From: Metarhizobium sp964253915 | GTDB lineage: Bacteria > Pseudomonadota > Alphaproteobacteria > Rhizobiales > Rhizobiaceae | Length of the DNA stretch: 64,000 nucleotides | Reading direction: 5' to 3' | NCBI RefSeq assembly: GCF_964253915.1 | Contig: NZ_CAXUSG020000002.1 | Location: 248,001-312,000 of the forward strand | In this document: one piece after another, positions 1-8,180 of the stretch | Numbering within the stretch: the stretch's first letter is position 1 | Layout of the letters: each line of letters begins with the position of its first letter | Program-made: the position numbers and the translations under genes | The notes under the pieces: model-generated | Told to the model about the DNA's origin: nothing | Database searches by the model: none | What the model saw: the letters and a program-made list of their open reading frames with translations, nothing else

Positions 1-508
1 GGCCAACGACCAGTTCCGGTTCGCGGCCGAGCTGGCCGGGGCGGATGCGAAAGACCCCTTGCCAGCCAAGATCGCGGGGCCGCTCGACGCCAAAGATCGG
101 CATGCGGCCATACCAGGGATCGGTGAAATAGATCGAACCGTCGCTATGGATGCAGACGTCGTTGGGGCTGTTGAGTTCCTTGCCCTCGAAATGCGAGGCC
201 AGCACCTGGCGCACCCCGTCGCGTCGAATGGCGACCACCGACGACGTGGCATGTTCGCAGACGATCAGGTCTAGATCGCGCGTATAGGTCATGCCGTTGC
301 CCTTGTTGGAGGGCCTTGCCACCTCGCGTACGCCGTTGCGATCGAGCCTGCGGCGCACGTCTCCCGGCATGTCGGAAAACAGCAGATATTGCTCGACCGG
401 ATGCCAGATCGGCCCTTCGGTGAAGGTAAAACCGTTGCCCGCCATGCGTACTGGCGCGTTCGGATCGATCAAGTTGCGGAATTCCGGATCCAGCACCTCA
501 TGCGCCAT
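1..508 (-). CDS. SMP-30/gluconolactonase family protein, C-terminus cut by window edge
   Basis: About 169 N-terminal residues are visible; the rest lies beyond base 1. The translation carries the family signatures: an early FTEGPIWHP (the metal-binding Glu of the first blade), LLFSDMPG, then NSPNDVCIHSDGSIYFTDPWYG, whose Asn and Asp are the usual metal-ligand region of SMP-30 lactonases. These enzymes are six-bladed propellers that hydrolyse sugar or other lactones. The ATG at 508 lies 3 bases after the stop of the upstream amidohydrolase gene, so the two are surely co-transcribed as the end of the large minus-strand cluster. A lactonase next to an amidohydrolase of the LigI type suggests two hydrolytic steps of one pathway. 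Substrate unknown. Confidence 0.88.
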   Translation of the reverse strand, partial: MAHEVLDPEFRNLIDPNAPVRMAGNGFTFTEGPIWHPVEQYLLFSDMPGDVRRRLDRNGVREVARPSNKGNGMTYTRDLDLIVCEHATSSVVAIRRDGVRQVLASHFEGKELNSPNDVCIHSDGSIYFTDPWYGRMPIFGVERPRDLGWQGVFRIRPGQLGREPELVVG

Positions 509-511
509 GGT

Positions 512-1450
512 TCATGCTCCCGTTTTCTTGCCGAATTTCGGTCGTGCGGTGACCGATCCCGCCCTGTCCAGCTGATAGACCCTCATCGCCGTATCGTGGA
601 AAATCGCCGTCTGCGCCGCTTCGTCGAGGGTGCTCGCGGCGATCAGGAAGGAATCGACCAGCGGGCCGTAATCGGTCCAGATTTTCTCGATGGGGAAATT
701 CGAACCGAACAGGCAACGATCCGGGCCGAAAATCGCCAGCGCCTCGTGCAGGATGCGGCTGATGTGGCCGGTCTCGTTGCGATGGATGAAGGTGCCGAAG
801 GCCGAAAGTTTCGTCACCACGTTCGGTTGTTCTGCGAGATGCCGCAATTCCTGGCGCCAGTAATCGTAACCCGCGGGCGAAAGGTCCTCCGGCATACCGG
901 CGTGCTGCAGGATAAAGGTTACGTTCGGGCAGGCCGCTGCCAGGTCGGCCGCACCACGCATCTGCGAGGCGAAGACCTGCAGGTCAAAACTCCAGCCGTA
1001 ATCGACCAAGGCCGCAACATTGCGAACGACGTTTGCGTTACGCGCCAGGTTGGGATCGGCGGCAAAACGGTAGAGCGGGTTTTCATGCCAGTGGAACTGC
1101 TGGCGAATGCCGCGCATCAGCGGATACTTTTTCAACCGGTCGAGCACCGGCCGGGCGTCATCGACGGTCATGTCGCAATAACCGACGATGCCATGCGGCC
1201 AGCCGCTGCGGTCGGCCTCGCCCTGCACCCAGGCGACCTCGTCCTCGAAACGGTCCTTTGCCCAGTTTGCCTGCACATAGACGGATTTGACGATGTTGCG
1301 ACCGGAGATATCCTCCAGATATTCCTCGATCGGATAATCCCGGCGGATCGATTCATAAGGCCCGAAGATGCGCGGCTGCATGGCACCCATCAGCCAGGGC
1401 AGATCCTTGCGGCTCCAGATGTGATGATGGGCGTCGACGATCCTGATCAT
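512..1450 (-). CDS. amidohydrolase family 2 protein (COG3618/LigI-like lactone hydrolase)
   Basis: A 312-residue TIM-barrel hydrolase of the amidohydrolase_2 family (relatives: 2-pyrone-4,6-dicarboxylate lactonase, L-fuconolactone hydrolase). It opens with VDAHHHIW, the family's first-strand His cluster, has FILQHAGMPED in the middle and LFGSNFPIEK near the C-terminus, where many relatives have GSDWP; Asn replacing Asp there occurs in COG3618 members that I recall as metal-independent. The ATG at 1450 overlaps the stop of the VWA gene by 4 bases (ATGA), so translation is coupled. Together with the SMP-30 gene that follows by 3 bases it probably hydrolyses ring lactones or lactams made by the upstream molybdenum hydroxylase; that role is inference. 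Confidence 0.85.
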   Translation of the reverse strand: MIRIVDAHHHIWSRKDLPWLMGAMQPRIFGPYESIRRDYPIEEYLEDISGRNIVKSVYVQANWAKDRFEDEVAWVQGEADRSGWPHGIVGYCDMTVDDARPVLDRLKKYPLMRGIRQQFHWHENPLYRFAADPNLARNANVVRNVAALVDYGWSFDLQVFASQMRGAADLAAACPNVTFILQHAGMPEDLSPAGYDYWRQELRHLAEQPNVVTKLSAFGTFIHRNETGHISRILHEALAIFGPDRCLFGSNFPIEKIWTDYGPLVDSFLIAASTLDEAAQTAIFHDTAMRVYQLDRAGSVTARPKFGKKTGA

Positions 1451-2562
1451 GCTGCAGACCTTGCGATGTCGATCAGCTCGCTGCAGAGCCGCTCCGTCGA
1501 AGCGCCGTTGCCGAGCCGGTCGATATGGGGAAGGATGGATGAAAGCGCCTGCGTCTGCGGCACGTAGTCCGCATCGCCTGCGAGCGGGGTGAGCCAGACG
1601 ATCCGCCAGGCCCGGCGCGACAGCCGTTCGACAGCCTCGGTCATCGCCGTATGGTCGCCGCGCTCCAGCCCGTCGGAGAGAACGACGGTGAGCGCGCCGC
1701 GGGCAAAGCCGGCAAAACGCGGCACGGAGAGAAAGGCAGCAAGCGCATCGCCGAGCCTGGTGCCGCCGTCCCAGTCTGCCACCAGCGTTGCGGCGATGGC
1801 CAACGCCTGGTCGCGGTTGCGCAGTTTCAAGGCCCGCGTCACCCGCGTCAGCCGCGTACCGAGGGTAAAAACCTCGAAATGATCGGAGACGGCCGCCAGT
1901 GTGTGGGCGAAACGCATGTAGGTGTCGGTGTGCTGCTTCATCGAGCCGGAGACATCAACCAGGAGCAGGATGCGTCGCTGGCGCGTCTTGCGCGCCATTT
2001 TCGGCAGCCGCATCACCTCGCCGTCGCGCTTGACGGCGTCGCGCAGCAGCTTGCGCATGTTCCAACGATCACCCGCCTTGGCGGCGGTGCGACGATAGGT
2101 CTGGCGGCGTGGCAGGCGCGACGGCGCCTGCCGACGGAACCGGCGCAGGATTTCGCTTTCGTCGAGCTCGACGAATTGCCTGAGGGATAAGGTTTCGGCG
2201 CCGGTCGCCTCGTCGCCGGATTCGTTGATCTCGTCGGCCTCGGGCGGATCCATCTCCCCGTCGCGCTCGTCATAGGCGCGCAGTTCCTCCTCCTCGTTGT
2301 CGGAAATGCCGGCGGCAATCGACTGGCCGAGGAACAGCAGGCGGAACAGTGCGTCGAACTCTTCGCGGCGCTCCGGCGGCGGTGCGAGCGTCGCCAGTCC
2401 CGCCTTGTGGATGTCGCCGACCGTCTTCGGCCCGAGCAGGCCGACGGCCTGGATGAATGTCTGCGTCTGTTCCGGCGAGACGAAAAAGCCATTGGCGCGC
2501 AAGAGCGTCGAAAACTCGACGAAAGGCCAGGCGGCGCGCGGCAGGTCCTCGACATCGGTCAT
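1447..2562 (-). CDS. VWA domain protein, CoxE family
   Basis: 371 residues. The N-terminal half is acidic and poorly conserved; the C-terminal half is a von Willebrand A domain with a complete MIDAS: DVSGS in LLLVDVSGSMKQHT, Thr in DWDGGTRLGD and Asp in VLSDGLERGD. CoxE partners with the MoxR-type AAA ATPase CoxD and in CO dehydrogenase systems helps mature the molybdenum active site. The frame stays open to 2865, but the start is taken at 2562 because this ATG overlaps the stop of the MoxR gene by 4 bases and the upstream translation is arginine-rich antisense-like sequence over the MoxR gene. It acts in the cytoplasm, presumably on the molybdenum hydroxylase encoded upstream. Confidence 0.9.
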   Translation of the reverse strand: MTDVEDLPRAAWPFVEFSTLLRANGFFVSPEQTQTFIQAVGLLGPKTVGDIHKAGLATLAPPPERREEFDALFRLLFLGQSIAAGISDNEEEELRAYDERDGEMDPPEADEINESGDEATGAETLSLRQFVELDESEILRRFRRQAPSRLPRRQTYRRTAAKAGDRWNMRKLLRDAVKRDGEVMRLPKMARKTRQRRILLLVDVSGSMKQHTDTYMRFAHTLAAVSDHFEVFTLGTRLTRVTRALKLRNRDQALAIAATLVADWDGGTRLGDALAAFLSVPRFAGFARGALTVVLSDGLERGDHTAMTEAVERLSRRAWRIVWLTPLAGDADYVPQTQALSSILPHIDRLGNGASTERLCSELIDIARSAA

Positions 2563-3440
2563 GCCGCCGCTCCCGAGATCAGCGCGTCGATGCGTGGTGC
2601 GACAAACTCCAGGTCGTCCTGATCCTTCAGCGCCACACCGATGGCGCGTTTGAAGGCTGTCGGCCAGGGCGAGCCCTGCGAATGCAAGAGCGTCGCCGCT
2701 TCCGCCCACTCCACGGTTTCGGCCACGCCCGGCGGCTTTGCCAATGGCTCCTGCCTCAGGCGACCGACGGCGGCGACCACGGCATCCGCCGTCTCTCGCG
2801 CCACCGTGCTTGCCCGCATCATGACGATCTGCGCTTCGCGCATGGCATCCGGATAGCCGATCCAATGGTAGACGCAGCGGCGACGAAGCGCTTCGTGCAG
2901 TTCGCGGGTGCGGTTGGAGGTGAGGATGACGACCGGCGCCTCCTCCGCACGAACCGTGCCGCGCTCGGGAATGGAGATCTGGAAGTCCGACAGAAATTCG
3001 AGCAGGAACGCTTCGAACTCATGGTCCGAGCGGTCGATTTCGTCGATCAGCAGCACCGAATCCTTCGGGTTACGCAGGGCGTCCAGCATCGGCCGGGCGA
3101 TGAGGAAATCGTCGCCATAGATATTGAGATAGGTGTCGCCGGCCTGCCGGATCGCCAGCATCTGGCGCGGATAGTTCCATTCGTAGAGTGCGGCCGCGGC
3201 ATCGATGCCTTCATAGCATTGCAGGCGAATGAGATTGCGGCCGAGCACCGAGGCAATCGCCTTGGCTGCTTCCGTCTTGCCGACACCGGGCGCGCCCTCG
3301 AGCAGTAGTGGCTTGCCCAGCGCCAGCGCCAGATATCCCGCCGTCGAAAGCCCGTCATCGGCAAGGTATTGCGCCGCATCGAGTGCGGTGGCGAGCCGGG
3401 CGGGGCTGTCGATGCCGACGATGGAGCGACGGACTGGCAT
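2559..3440 (-). CDS. MoxR-family AAA+ ATPase (CoxD-like)
   Basis: 293 residues with Walker A GAPGVGKT near residue 50, Walker B VLLIDEIDRSD, and the sensor segment ILTSNRTRELHEALRRRC, the standard MoxR layout. CoxD/MoxR ATPases with a VWA partner act as chaperones that insert or activate metal cofactors, and the pair is present in nearly all Cox-like clusters. A ribosome-binding site (GGAGG, 8 bases ahead) supports the ATG at 3440. A RIME repeat separates the gene from the molybdopterin subunit gene upstream, so this four-gene tail may be transcribed with, or independently of, the enzyme genes. Confidence 0.92.
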   Translation of the reverse strand: MPVRRSIVGIDSPARLATALDAAQYLADDGLSTAGYLALALGKPLLLEGAPGVGKTEAAKAIASVLGRNLIRLQCYEGIDAAAALYEWNYPRQMLAIRQAGDTYLNIYGDDFLIARPMLDALRNPKDSVLLIDEIDRSDHEFEAFLLEFLSDFQISIPERGTVRAEEAPVVILTSNRTRELHEALRRRCVYHWIGYPDAMREAQIVMMRASTVARETADAVVAAVGRLRQEPLAKPPGVAETVEWAEAATLLHSQGSPWPTAFKRAIGVALKDQDDLEFVAPRIDALISGAAA

Positions 3441-3491
3441 TCAGCGGGCCTCCACGCAGCAGGATTGTGTGAGGAGAACGGTGCGACAATT

Positions 3492-3615
3492 CTCCTTCTC
3501 CCCAACGGGGAGAAGGCCCCGGCAGGGGGATGAGGGGGTGCCACAAGGGAAAGTCCTGCCGTATATCGTCCCCTCATCCGACCCTTCGGGCCACCTTCTC
3601 CCCGAGGGGAGAAGG
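3492..3615. repeat. RIME-type intergenic mosaic element
   Basis: Two GC-rich palindromes built on the same word bracket the element: TCTCCTTCTCCCC/GGGGAGAAGG at 3491-3516 and CACCTTCTCCCC/GGGGAGAAGG at 3592-3615, with CCGGCAGGGGGATGAGGGG and CCCCTCATCC forming a further inverted pair inside. This is the layout of the RIME repeats I know from Rhizobium and Sinorhizobium genomes. It sits between the second molybdopterin subunit gene and moxR, inside what is otherwise a continuous gene run, and could act as a transcription attenuator or RNA processing site. Confidence 0.85.
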
Positions 3616-3668
3616 TGATGCGGCAACGTTCTCCACCCAATCGTCCGGTTTCCCAGCCTCATCTCATG

Positions 3669-4691
3669 TCACCACTTCGGCTGCGGCTGCGCACCGCCGA
3701 TAGCGGCCAGCCCGCGTAGGATCTTTTCCGGGGTGATCGGCAGCTCGTCGATACGCACGCCGACGGCATTGAACACGGCGTTTGCGACTGCCGGCAACAC
3801 CGGATTGGCGCACATCTCCCCCGGACCCTTGCCGCCGAACGGACCATCCGGCGCCGGGCGCTCCAAAACAGAAATGTGGTGCGGTGCGATGTCACCCGGC
3901 CCCGGCATCAGGTATTCGTTGAAATCCACCGGACCGTGGATGCGGTCGGGATAGTAGGGCTCCGTCGTCTCCCACAAGGCGTGGCTCATGCCCATCCAGG
4001 CGCCGCCGATCAGCTGCTGTTCGACAAGGCGTGGATTGAGCGCGCGACCGACCTCATAGGCGCTGTTCATCTCGACGACGGTCACCTCGCCGGTTTCGTC
4101 ATCGACGTCGATATCGACGACCATCGCCGCATGGGCAAAGCAGGTGACGGGCGTCATCTCGCCAGTATCGGGATCGACGTCGGAGAGCGGTACGAGGAAG
4201 ATGCCGCGACCGGAAACCGTACGCCCTTGCTTGAACTGTGCGGCGCCGCAGGCTGCCGCCGTGGTGATCGATTTCGACGGCGCGCCCTTGACGTGGATGT
4301 TGCCCTTGCCGTCCGTCACCAGATCGTCCGGATTGACTTCCAGCTCCTGTGCGGCCGCTTCCATCATCACCGAACGTGCCTCCTTGGCGGCAGCGATGAC
4401 GGCGTTGCCGACGCGGTGCGTGCCGCGCGAGGCGAACGAGCCCATGCAGTGCGGGCCAGTGTCGGAATCGGCGGTATCGACATAGACGTCCTCAACCGGA
4501 ATGCCGAGTGTTTCCGCCGCGATCTGCCGTGTCACAGACTTCATGCCCTGGCCGAGATCGATGGAGGACAAGGCCACCATGAACTTGCCGTCCGGATTGG
4601 AATGGACCAATGCCTGGCTCGGGTCACCGCCGAGATTCATGCCGATCGGATAATTGATGGAGGCGAAGCCGCGTCCGCGGTGAAGGCTCAT
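3669..4691 (-). CDS. molybdopterin-binding subunit, C-terminal half (split xanthine dehydrogenase-family large subunit)
   Basis: 340 residues that correspond only to the second molybdopterin domain (MoCoBD_2) of the normally single ~770-residue large subunit. It opens with MSLHRGRGFAS, matching the internal RGxG(V/I)A segment of one-piece relatives, continues with SSIDLGQGMKSVTRQIAAETLGIP and TADSDTGPHCMGSFASRGT, and ends with PFGGKGPGEMCANPVLPAVANAVFNAVG, which carries the catalytic Glu of molybdenum hydroxylases. The ATG at 4691 is one base after the stop of the N-terminal half gene (TGACATG), so the two chains are made side by side. A longer frame to 4985 is rejected because it runs across the neighbour's proline-rich tail. 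The split resembles NdhL/NdhM of Eubacterium barkeri nicotinate dehydrogenase. Confidence 0.88.
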   Translation of the reverse strand: MSLHRGRGFASINYPIGMNLGGDPSQALVHSNPDGKFMVALSSIDLGQGMKSVTRQIAAETLGIPVEDVYVDTADSDTGPHCMGSFASRGTHRVGNAVIAAAKEARSVMMEAAAQELEVNPDDLVTDGKGNIHVKGAPSKSITTAAACGAAQFKQGRTVSGRGIFLVPLSDVDPDTGEMTPVTCFAHAAMVVDIDVDDETGEVTVVEMNSAYEVGRALNPRLVEQQLIGGAWMGMSHALWETTEPYYPDRIHGPVDFNEYLMPGPGDIAPHHISVLERPAPDGPFGGKGPGEMCANPVLPAVANAVFNAVGVRIDELPITPEKILRGLAAIGGAQPQPKW

Positions 4692-4692
4692 G

Positions 4693-6390
4693 TCAGCGTC
4701 TCCTGAGGCCTGAGATCGACGAGAAGCGGTTGACGGCCGGCCGCTGTTCAGCGGGCGCAGCCGGCTGCGGCGCTGCCGGCGGATGACCGGGAACCGGTTC
4801 AGATGTACCGGAGGCCGGTCGCCGCTCTGCTGCTGCCGGCGTATAGCTTGGTGCCGGGGTATAGGCGGGCACGCTGGGGAAAGCCGGCGTCGAGAGGAAC
4901 GTCGGCGTCGAGGGCGTGTAGGGCTGCGGTTGATAGGCGAAACCGGACGAGCCGTTTCCGCCGCGCGCCAGCCCCTTCTGGTCAATCACCGTATGGGCCG
5001 GGATCAATGCCCGCTCGCCGCCGCCGCCCTTCAGCGACGACATTGCTTTGTATTCGTTGCCGATCTTCCACTTGGCCTTTTCGGCGACCACCTGGCAGCA
5101 TTCGATCAGCGCCGTGTTCTTTGCCAGCCGTCGATGCGCCTTCATGTCGCCGTCGCGGTAGGAGTTGAGGATGCGCAACTCGATCGGGTTCATGCCGACC
5201 TTCGAGGCCACCTTGTCCATATGCGCCTCAATGGAAAAATCGACGCCGGTGATGCCAAAGCCACGCATGGCGGTTGCCGGCGTGCGGTTGGTGAAGACGC
5301 AATAGACGTCGGAAGAGACGTTCGGGATCGTGTAAGGCCCCGGCAGGTGACCGGTGCCCTTGATGATGGCGTAGCTCGACAACCGTGTATAGGCGCCGGA
5401 ATCGAAGTAGCCGGTGAATTTTCGGGCGATGATGCGGCCGTCGTTCATCACGCCGTCGGTGATGTACCAGCGCTCGGCGCCGCGTGGCGCACCGACCTGC
5501 ATCTCCTCCTCGCGGTCCCAGGCGTAGCGCACCGGCTTGCCCGTCAGCATGCAGCCGAGGATCGCCATCGGCTCGTGGATCGAATCCACCTTGCCGCCGA
5601 AACCGCCGCCCACGGTGCCGCCGATGAAATGCAGGCGGTTCGAGGAGACTTTCAACATCTTCGCGGCAGTGCCGAGCGAGAAGAACAGCGCCTGCGTCGA
5701 GGTGTAGACGACAAAGCGGTTGTTGGTCTCCGGCGCGGCGATGGCGCCGCAAGTTTCCGTTGGCGCCTGCTCGATCGGCGACATCTGGTAGCGGCCCTCG
5801 ACGATGTGATCGGCCTGGCGCAGCGCTGCCTCGACATCGCCGAAGCGCAGCTTCTGATGGTCGTATTTCTCGTGGTAGAGGAAGGTGTTGGCGGGATAGG
5901 TGGGGTTGACCGAGGGCGCGCCGGGCTTGATCGCCTCCTCGACATCGAGCACATGCGGTAGCACTTCGTAATCGACGCGGATCTTGGCAATCGCATCGAA
6001 GCAGGCGCGCTCGGTTTCCGCCACGACGGCGACCACCGGCTCACCGACATAACAGACCTTCTTGTCGGCCAGCATCGGCTCGTCGTCGAGGCCGAAATCC
6101 ATCAGGCTCAGGAGCGTGTTGAGATTGAGCGGCACGTCGCGGGCGCGGATCACCTTCTTAACCCCCGGCATGCGCTCGGCTTCCGACGTATCGACCGAGC
6201 GGATGCGGGCGTGGTGGTGCGGCGAGCGCAGGCACTTGAGGTGCAGCAGGCCATCGAACAGGTGGTCGTCGAAATAGGGCGAACGGCCGGTGACGTGGCC
6301 GAGCATATCCTGCCGCTGTGTCGGCTTGCCGATCTCGTTGAGATTGTCGTCGCGTTCGTCGGCGAAATATTCCTTGCGAAATTCGATCAT
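4693..6390 (-). CDS. molybdopterin-binding subunit, N-terminal half, with Pro/Ala-rich tail
   Basis: 565 residues. Residues ~15-125 form the aldehyde oxidase/xanthine dehydrogenase a/b hammerhead domain; ~130-450 the first molybdopterin domain, with TSTQALFFSL and GGTVGGGFGGKVDS, the canonical GGGFGGK cofactor loop. The loop TPATAMRGFG lacks the Cys-containing AYRCSFR signature of CO dehydrogenase, so this is a hydroxylase rather than a CO dehydrogenase. The final ~80 residues are a low-complexity Pro/Ala/Ser/Thr tail not seen in ordinary family members; the chain then stops where the second molybdopterin domain should begin, and that domain is the next gene. The ATG at 6390 (GAGG, 6 bases ahead) is preferred over a GTG at 6402 that overlaps the stop of the iron-sulfur gene. 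Confidence 0.88.
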   Translation of the reverse strand: MIEFRKEYFADERDDNLNEIGKPTQRQDMLGHVTGRSPYFDDHLFDGLLHLKCLRSPHHHARIRSVDTSEAERMPGVKKVIRARDVPLNLNTLLSLMDFGLDDEPMLADKKVCYVGEPVVAVVAETERACFDAIAKIRVDYEVLPHVLDVEEAIKPGAPSVNPTYPANTFLYHEKYDHQKLRFGDVEAALRQADHIVEGRYQMSPIEQAPTETCGAIAAPETNNRFVVYTSTQALFFSLGTAAKMLKVSSNRLHFIGGTVGGGFGGKVDSIHEPMAILGCMLTGKPVRYAWDREEEMQVGAPRGAERWYITDGVMNDGRIIARKFTGYFDSGAYTRLSSYAIIKGTGHLPGPYTIPNVSSDVYCVFTNRTPATAMRGFGITGVDFSIEAHMDKVASKVGMNPIELRILNSYRDGDMKAHRRLAKNTALIECCQVVAEKAKWKIGNEYKAMSSLKGGGGERALIPAHTVIDQKGLARGGNGSSGFAYQPQPYTPSTPTFLSTPAFPSVPAYTPAPSYTPAAAERRPASGTSEPVPGHPPAAPQPAAPAEQRPAVNRFSSISGLRRR

Positions 6391-6398
6391 GGCAGGCC

Positions 6399-6881
6399 TC
6401 ACCCGTATCTGCGGCCACCGCTCTGGGCGGCAGCGAGCACGGCATTGATGATGGGTTCGTAACCGGTGCAGCGGCAGATATTGCCGGAGATCGCCTCAAC
6501 CACCTCCTCGCGCGACGGCGACGGGTTGCGGTCGAGCAGCGCCTTGGCGGCCATCAGCATGCCCGGTGTGCAATAGCCGCACTGGGCGGCGAAATTGTCC
6601 ATGAAGGCGTGCTGCAGGGCGTGCAACTGTGGACCGTGCGCCAGGCCGGCGGTTGTTTCGACCGACTGGCCCTCGATGGTTTCCGCAAGCGTGAGACAGG
6701 AAAGCCGCGGCTCACCGTTGACCAGCACCGTACAGGTGCCGCAGGTGCCCTGCCCGCAACCGTATTTCGGCGAGAGATCGCCGACGCCGCGGCGCAGCAC
6801 GTCGAGCAGGTTGGCACCCTCTTCCGCGAAGATCGCCTGGCCACTGCCGTTCAGTTGGAATTGGATGGGTTTCTTGGCCAT
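6399..6881 (-). CDS. (2Fe-2S)-binding small subunit of molybdenum hydroxylase (CoxS-like)
   Basis: 160 residues with both iron-sulfur clusters of the family: a plant-ferredoxin type cluster in YGCGQGTCGTCTVLVNGEPRLSC (residues ~40-62) and the C-terminal helical cluster in CGYCTPGMLM and NICRCTGYEPI (~100-145). It passes electrons from the molybdenum centre to the FAD subunit. Length and motifs are complete. It lies 6 bases after the FAD subunit gene and next to the split molybdopterin subunit genes, giving the order medium-small-large as in CoxMSL. Confidence 0.95.
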   Translation of the reverse strand: MAKKPIQFQLNGSGQAIFAEEGANLLDVLRRGVGDLSPKYGCGQGTCGTCTVLVNGEPRLSCLTLAETIEGQSVETTAGLAHGPQLHALQHAFMDNFAAQCGYCTPGMLMAAKALLDRNPSPSREEVVEAISGNICRCTGYEPIINAVLAAAQSGGRRYG

Positions 6882-6887
6882 GGGCTG

Positions 6888-7700
6888 CTACCTCCTCTGC
6901 CCGAGCAGAAGGCGTTTGAGATGAACGGGGGCGATCTGGCGGCGATACCAGTCGGATGCGATCGGATCGCTCGGCGGATCGATGCCGTCGGTGGCGGCGG
7001 CAAGTGCCTGGGCGATGCCGGCTTCATCGAGGCTGCGTCCTTCCAGCGCCCGCTCGACGGCAAGCGCCCTGAGCGGCCGCGGCCCCATGGCGCCGTAGGC
7101 GATGCGGGCATGGGATATGCGCCCCGCCTGCATCGGCAGCACGGCGGCAATCGACATCACGGCGATGCCCTTCGGCTTGACGCGGCTGACCTTGACGTAG
7201 CGGAATGCATTGCTGTCGCGCAGCCGCGGGATCTGCACCGAGACGATGACCAAGCCGGCATTGCGCTCGCGGGCATTCAGGAAGTCGTCCAGCGCGACCG
7301 GCTGGCCGCCGGCCGGCACGACGCGGGCATCGAGCGCCAAGAGCGCTGCGGTGAAATCGCCGTAGGGCGAGGCGGCGAAAAGATTGCCGCCGACGGTGGC
7401 CATGTTGCGGATCGCCGGCCCGCCGACCGTGCGCGCCACCGGCGCCAGGAACGCCGTTTCGCGGTTGGCGATGATTTCCGACATGGTGATGCCGGCGCCG
7501 ATCACCAGCAGGTCCCCTTGCTGGGCGATCTGTTTCAGCCGCGGATCGGTGGTGCGGATGATGGTATCGAACGACTGGTCGCCGTAATTCACCGCCCGCA
7601 TGATCAGCGTGCCGCCACCGAGATAACGGGCGCTGCGGCTTGCCGCCAGCGCCCTTGCCGCCTCGTCGACCTGCGCGAAAGTCTTCACGCTCATTGGCAT
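6888..7700 (-). CDS. FAD-binding medium subunit of molybdenum hydroxylase (CoxM-like)
   Basis: 270 residues. The N-terminal ~180 form the FAD domain with ARYLGGGTLIMRAVNYG (the GGGT/L loop) and GGPAIRNMATVGGNLFAASPYGDF, where the TVGGN motif binds FAD; the rest is the CO dehydrogenase flavoprotein C-terminal domain. It reoxidises the iron-sulfur subunit and hands electrons to an acceptor. The start is put at the ATG at 7700 with AAGGAGAGG upstream; the open frame continues to 7754 and a second in-frame ATG lies at 7694. A CoxG-like gene ends 16 bases upstream. Confidence 0.92.
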   Translation of the reverse strand: MPMSVKTFAQVDEAARALAASRSARYLGGGTLIMRAVNYGDQSFDTIIRTTDPRLKQIAQQGDLLVIGAGITMSEIIANRETAFLAPVARTVGGPAIRNMATVGGNLFAASPYGDFTAALLALDARVVPAGGQPVALDDFLNARERNAGLVIVSVQIPRLRDSNAFRYVKVSRVKPKGIAVMSIAAVLPMQAGRISHARIAYGAMGPRPLRALAVERALEGRSLDEAGIAQALAAATDGIDPPSDPIASDWYRRQIAPVHLKRLLLGQRR

Positions 7701-7716
7701 ATGCTGTTCCCTCTCC

Positions 7717-8172
7717 TTAAGCCGTCGCAGCTGGCGTGAGCCCCATATGGGCACGCACCGCCTCGAAACCCGCCTGGTAGATCTGCTCCGACACCATGTC
7801 CTTAAGTCGCTGTTCTTCGCCCGCCGGCGTGTCGAAGCGCGATTCCCATTCCCAGAAAGTCAGGTCGCCATCCGTCACCGGCGTCAGGCGCACATGCGCC
7901 ACGTAGTTCAGAAGCGGCACCGGCGTATCGAGCAGGCAGTAGGTGAAGGCCATATCGACATCCGACAGCGTCAAGAGCTGCTCGCGCAGCTCCGAGCCGT
8001 CGACCAGATGGAAGCGCCGCACGCAGCCGACCTTGTCGGAGCTGTGGCCGCGCTCGATATGGCTGTCGGCCACCGCCGGATGCCAGCGGTCGTGGCCGTT
8101 GAAGTCACGCAGGACTTCCCAGACCGCTTCGACCGGCGCTTCCATGATGGTGCTCTTGACGATCTTGACCAT
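7717..8172 (-). CDS. SRPBCC family protein (CoxG-like), copy 2
   Basis: 151 residues of the START/SRPBCC fold: VKSTIMEAPVEAVWEVLRDFNGHDRWHPAVADSHIE at the N-terminus and LTFWEWESRFD followed by the long C-terminal helix MVSEQIYQAGFEAVRAHMG. SRPBCC proteins bind hydrophobic ligands; CoxG members are linked to membrane association of CO dehydrogenase-type enzymes. This copy lacks a membrane helix. Start at 8172 is supported by GAGGG upstream; the frame to 8298 only overlaps the neighbour. It is a clear paralogue of the gene immediately upstream (shared WHP, SDK(V/I)GCVR and NY(V/I)A words), so the pair arose by tandem duplication. Confidence 0.88.
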   Translation of the reverse strand: MVKIVKSTIMEAPVEAVWEVLRDFNGHDRWHPAVADSHIERGHSSDKVGCVRRFHLVDGSELREQLLTLSDVDMAFTYCLLDTPVPLLNYVAHVRLTPVTDGDLTFWEWESRFDTPAGEEQRLKDMVSEQIYQAGFEAVRAHMGLTPAATA

Positions 8173-8180
8173 GAGGTCCC

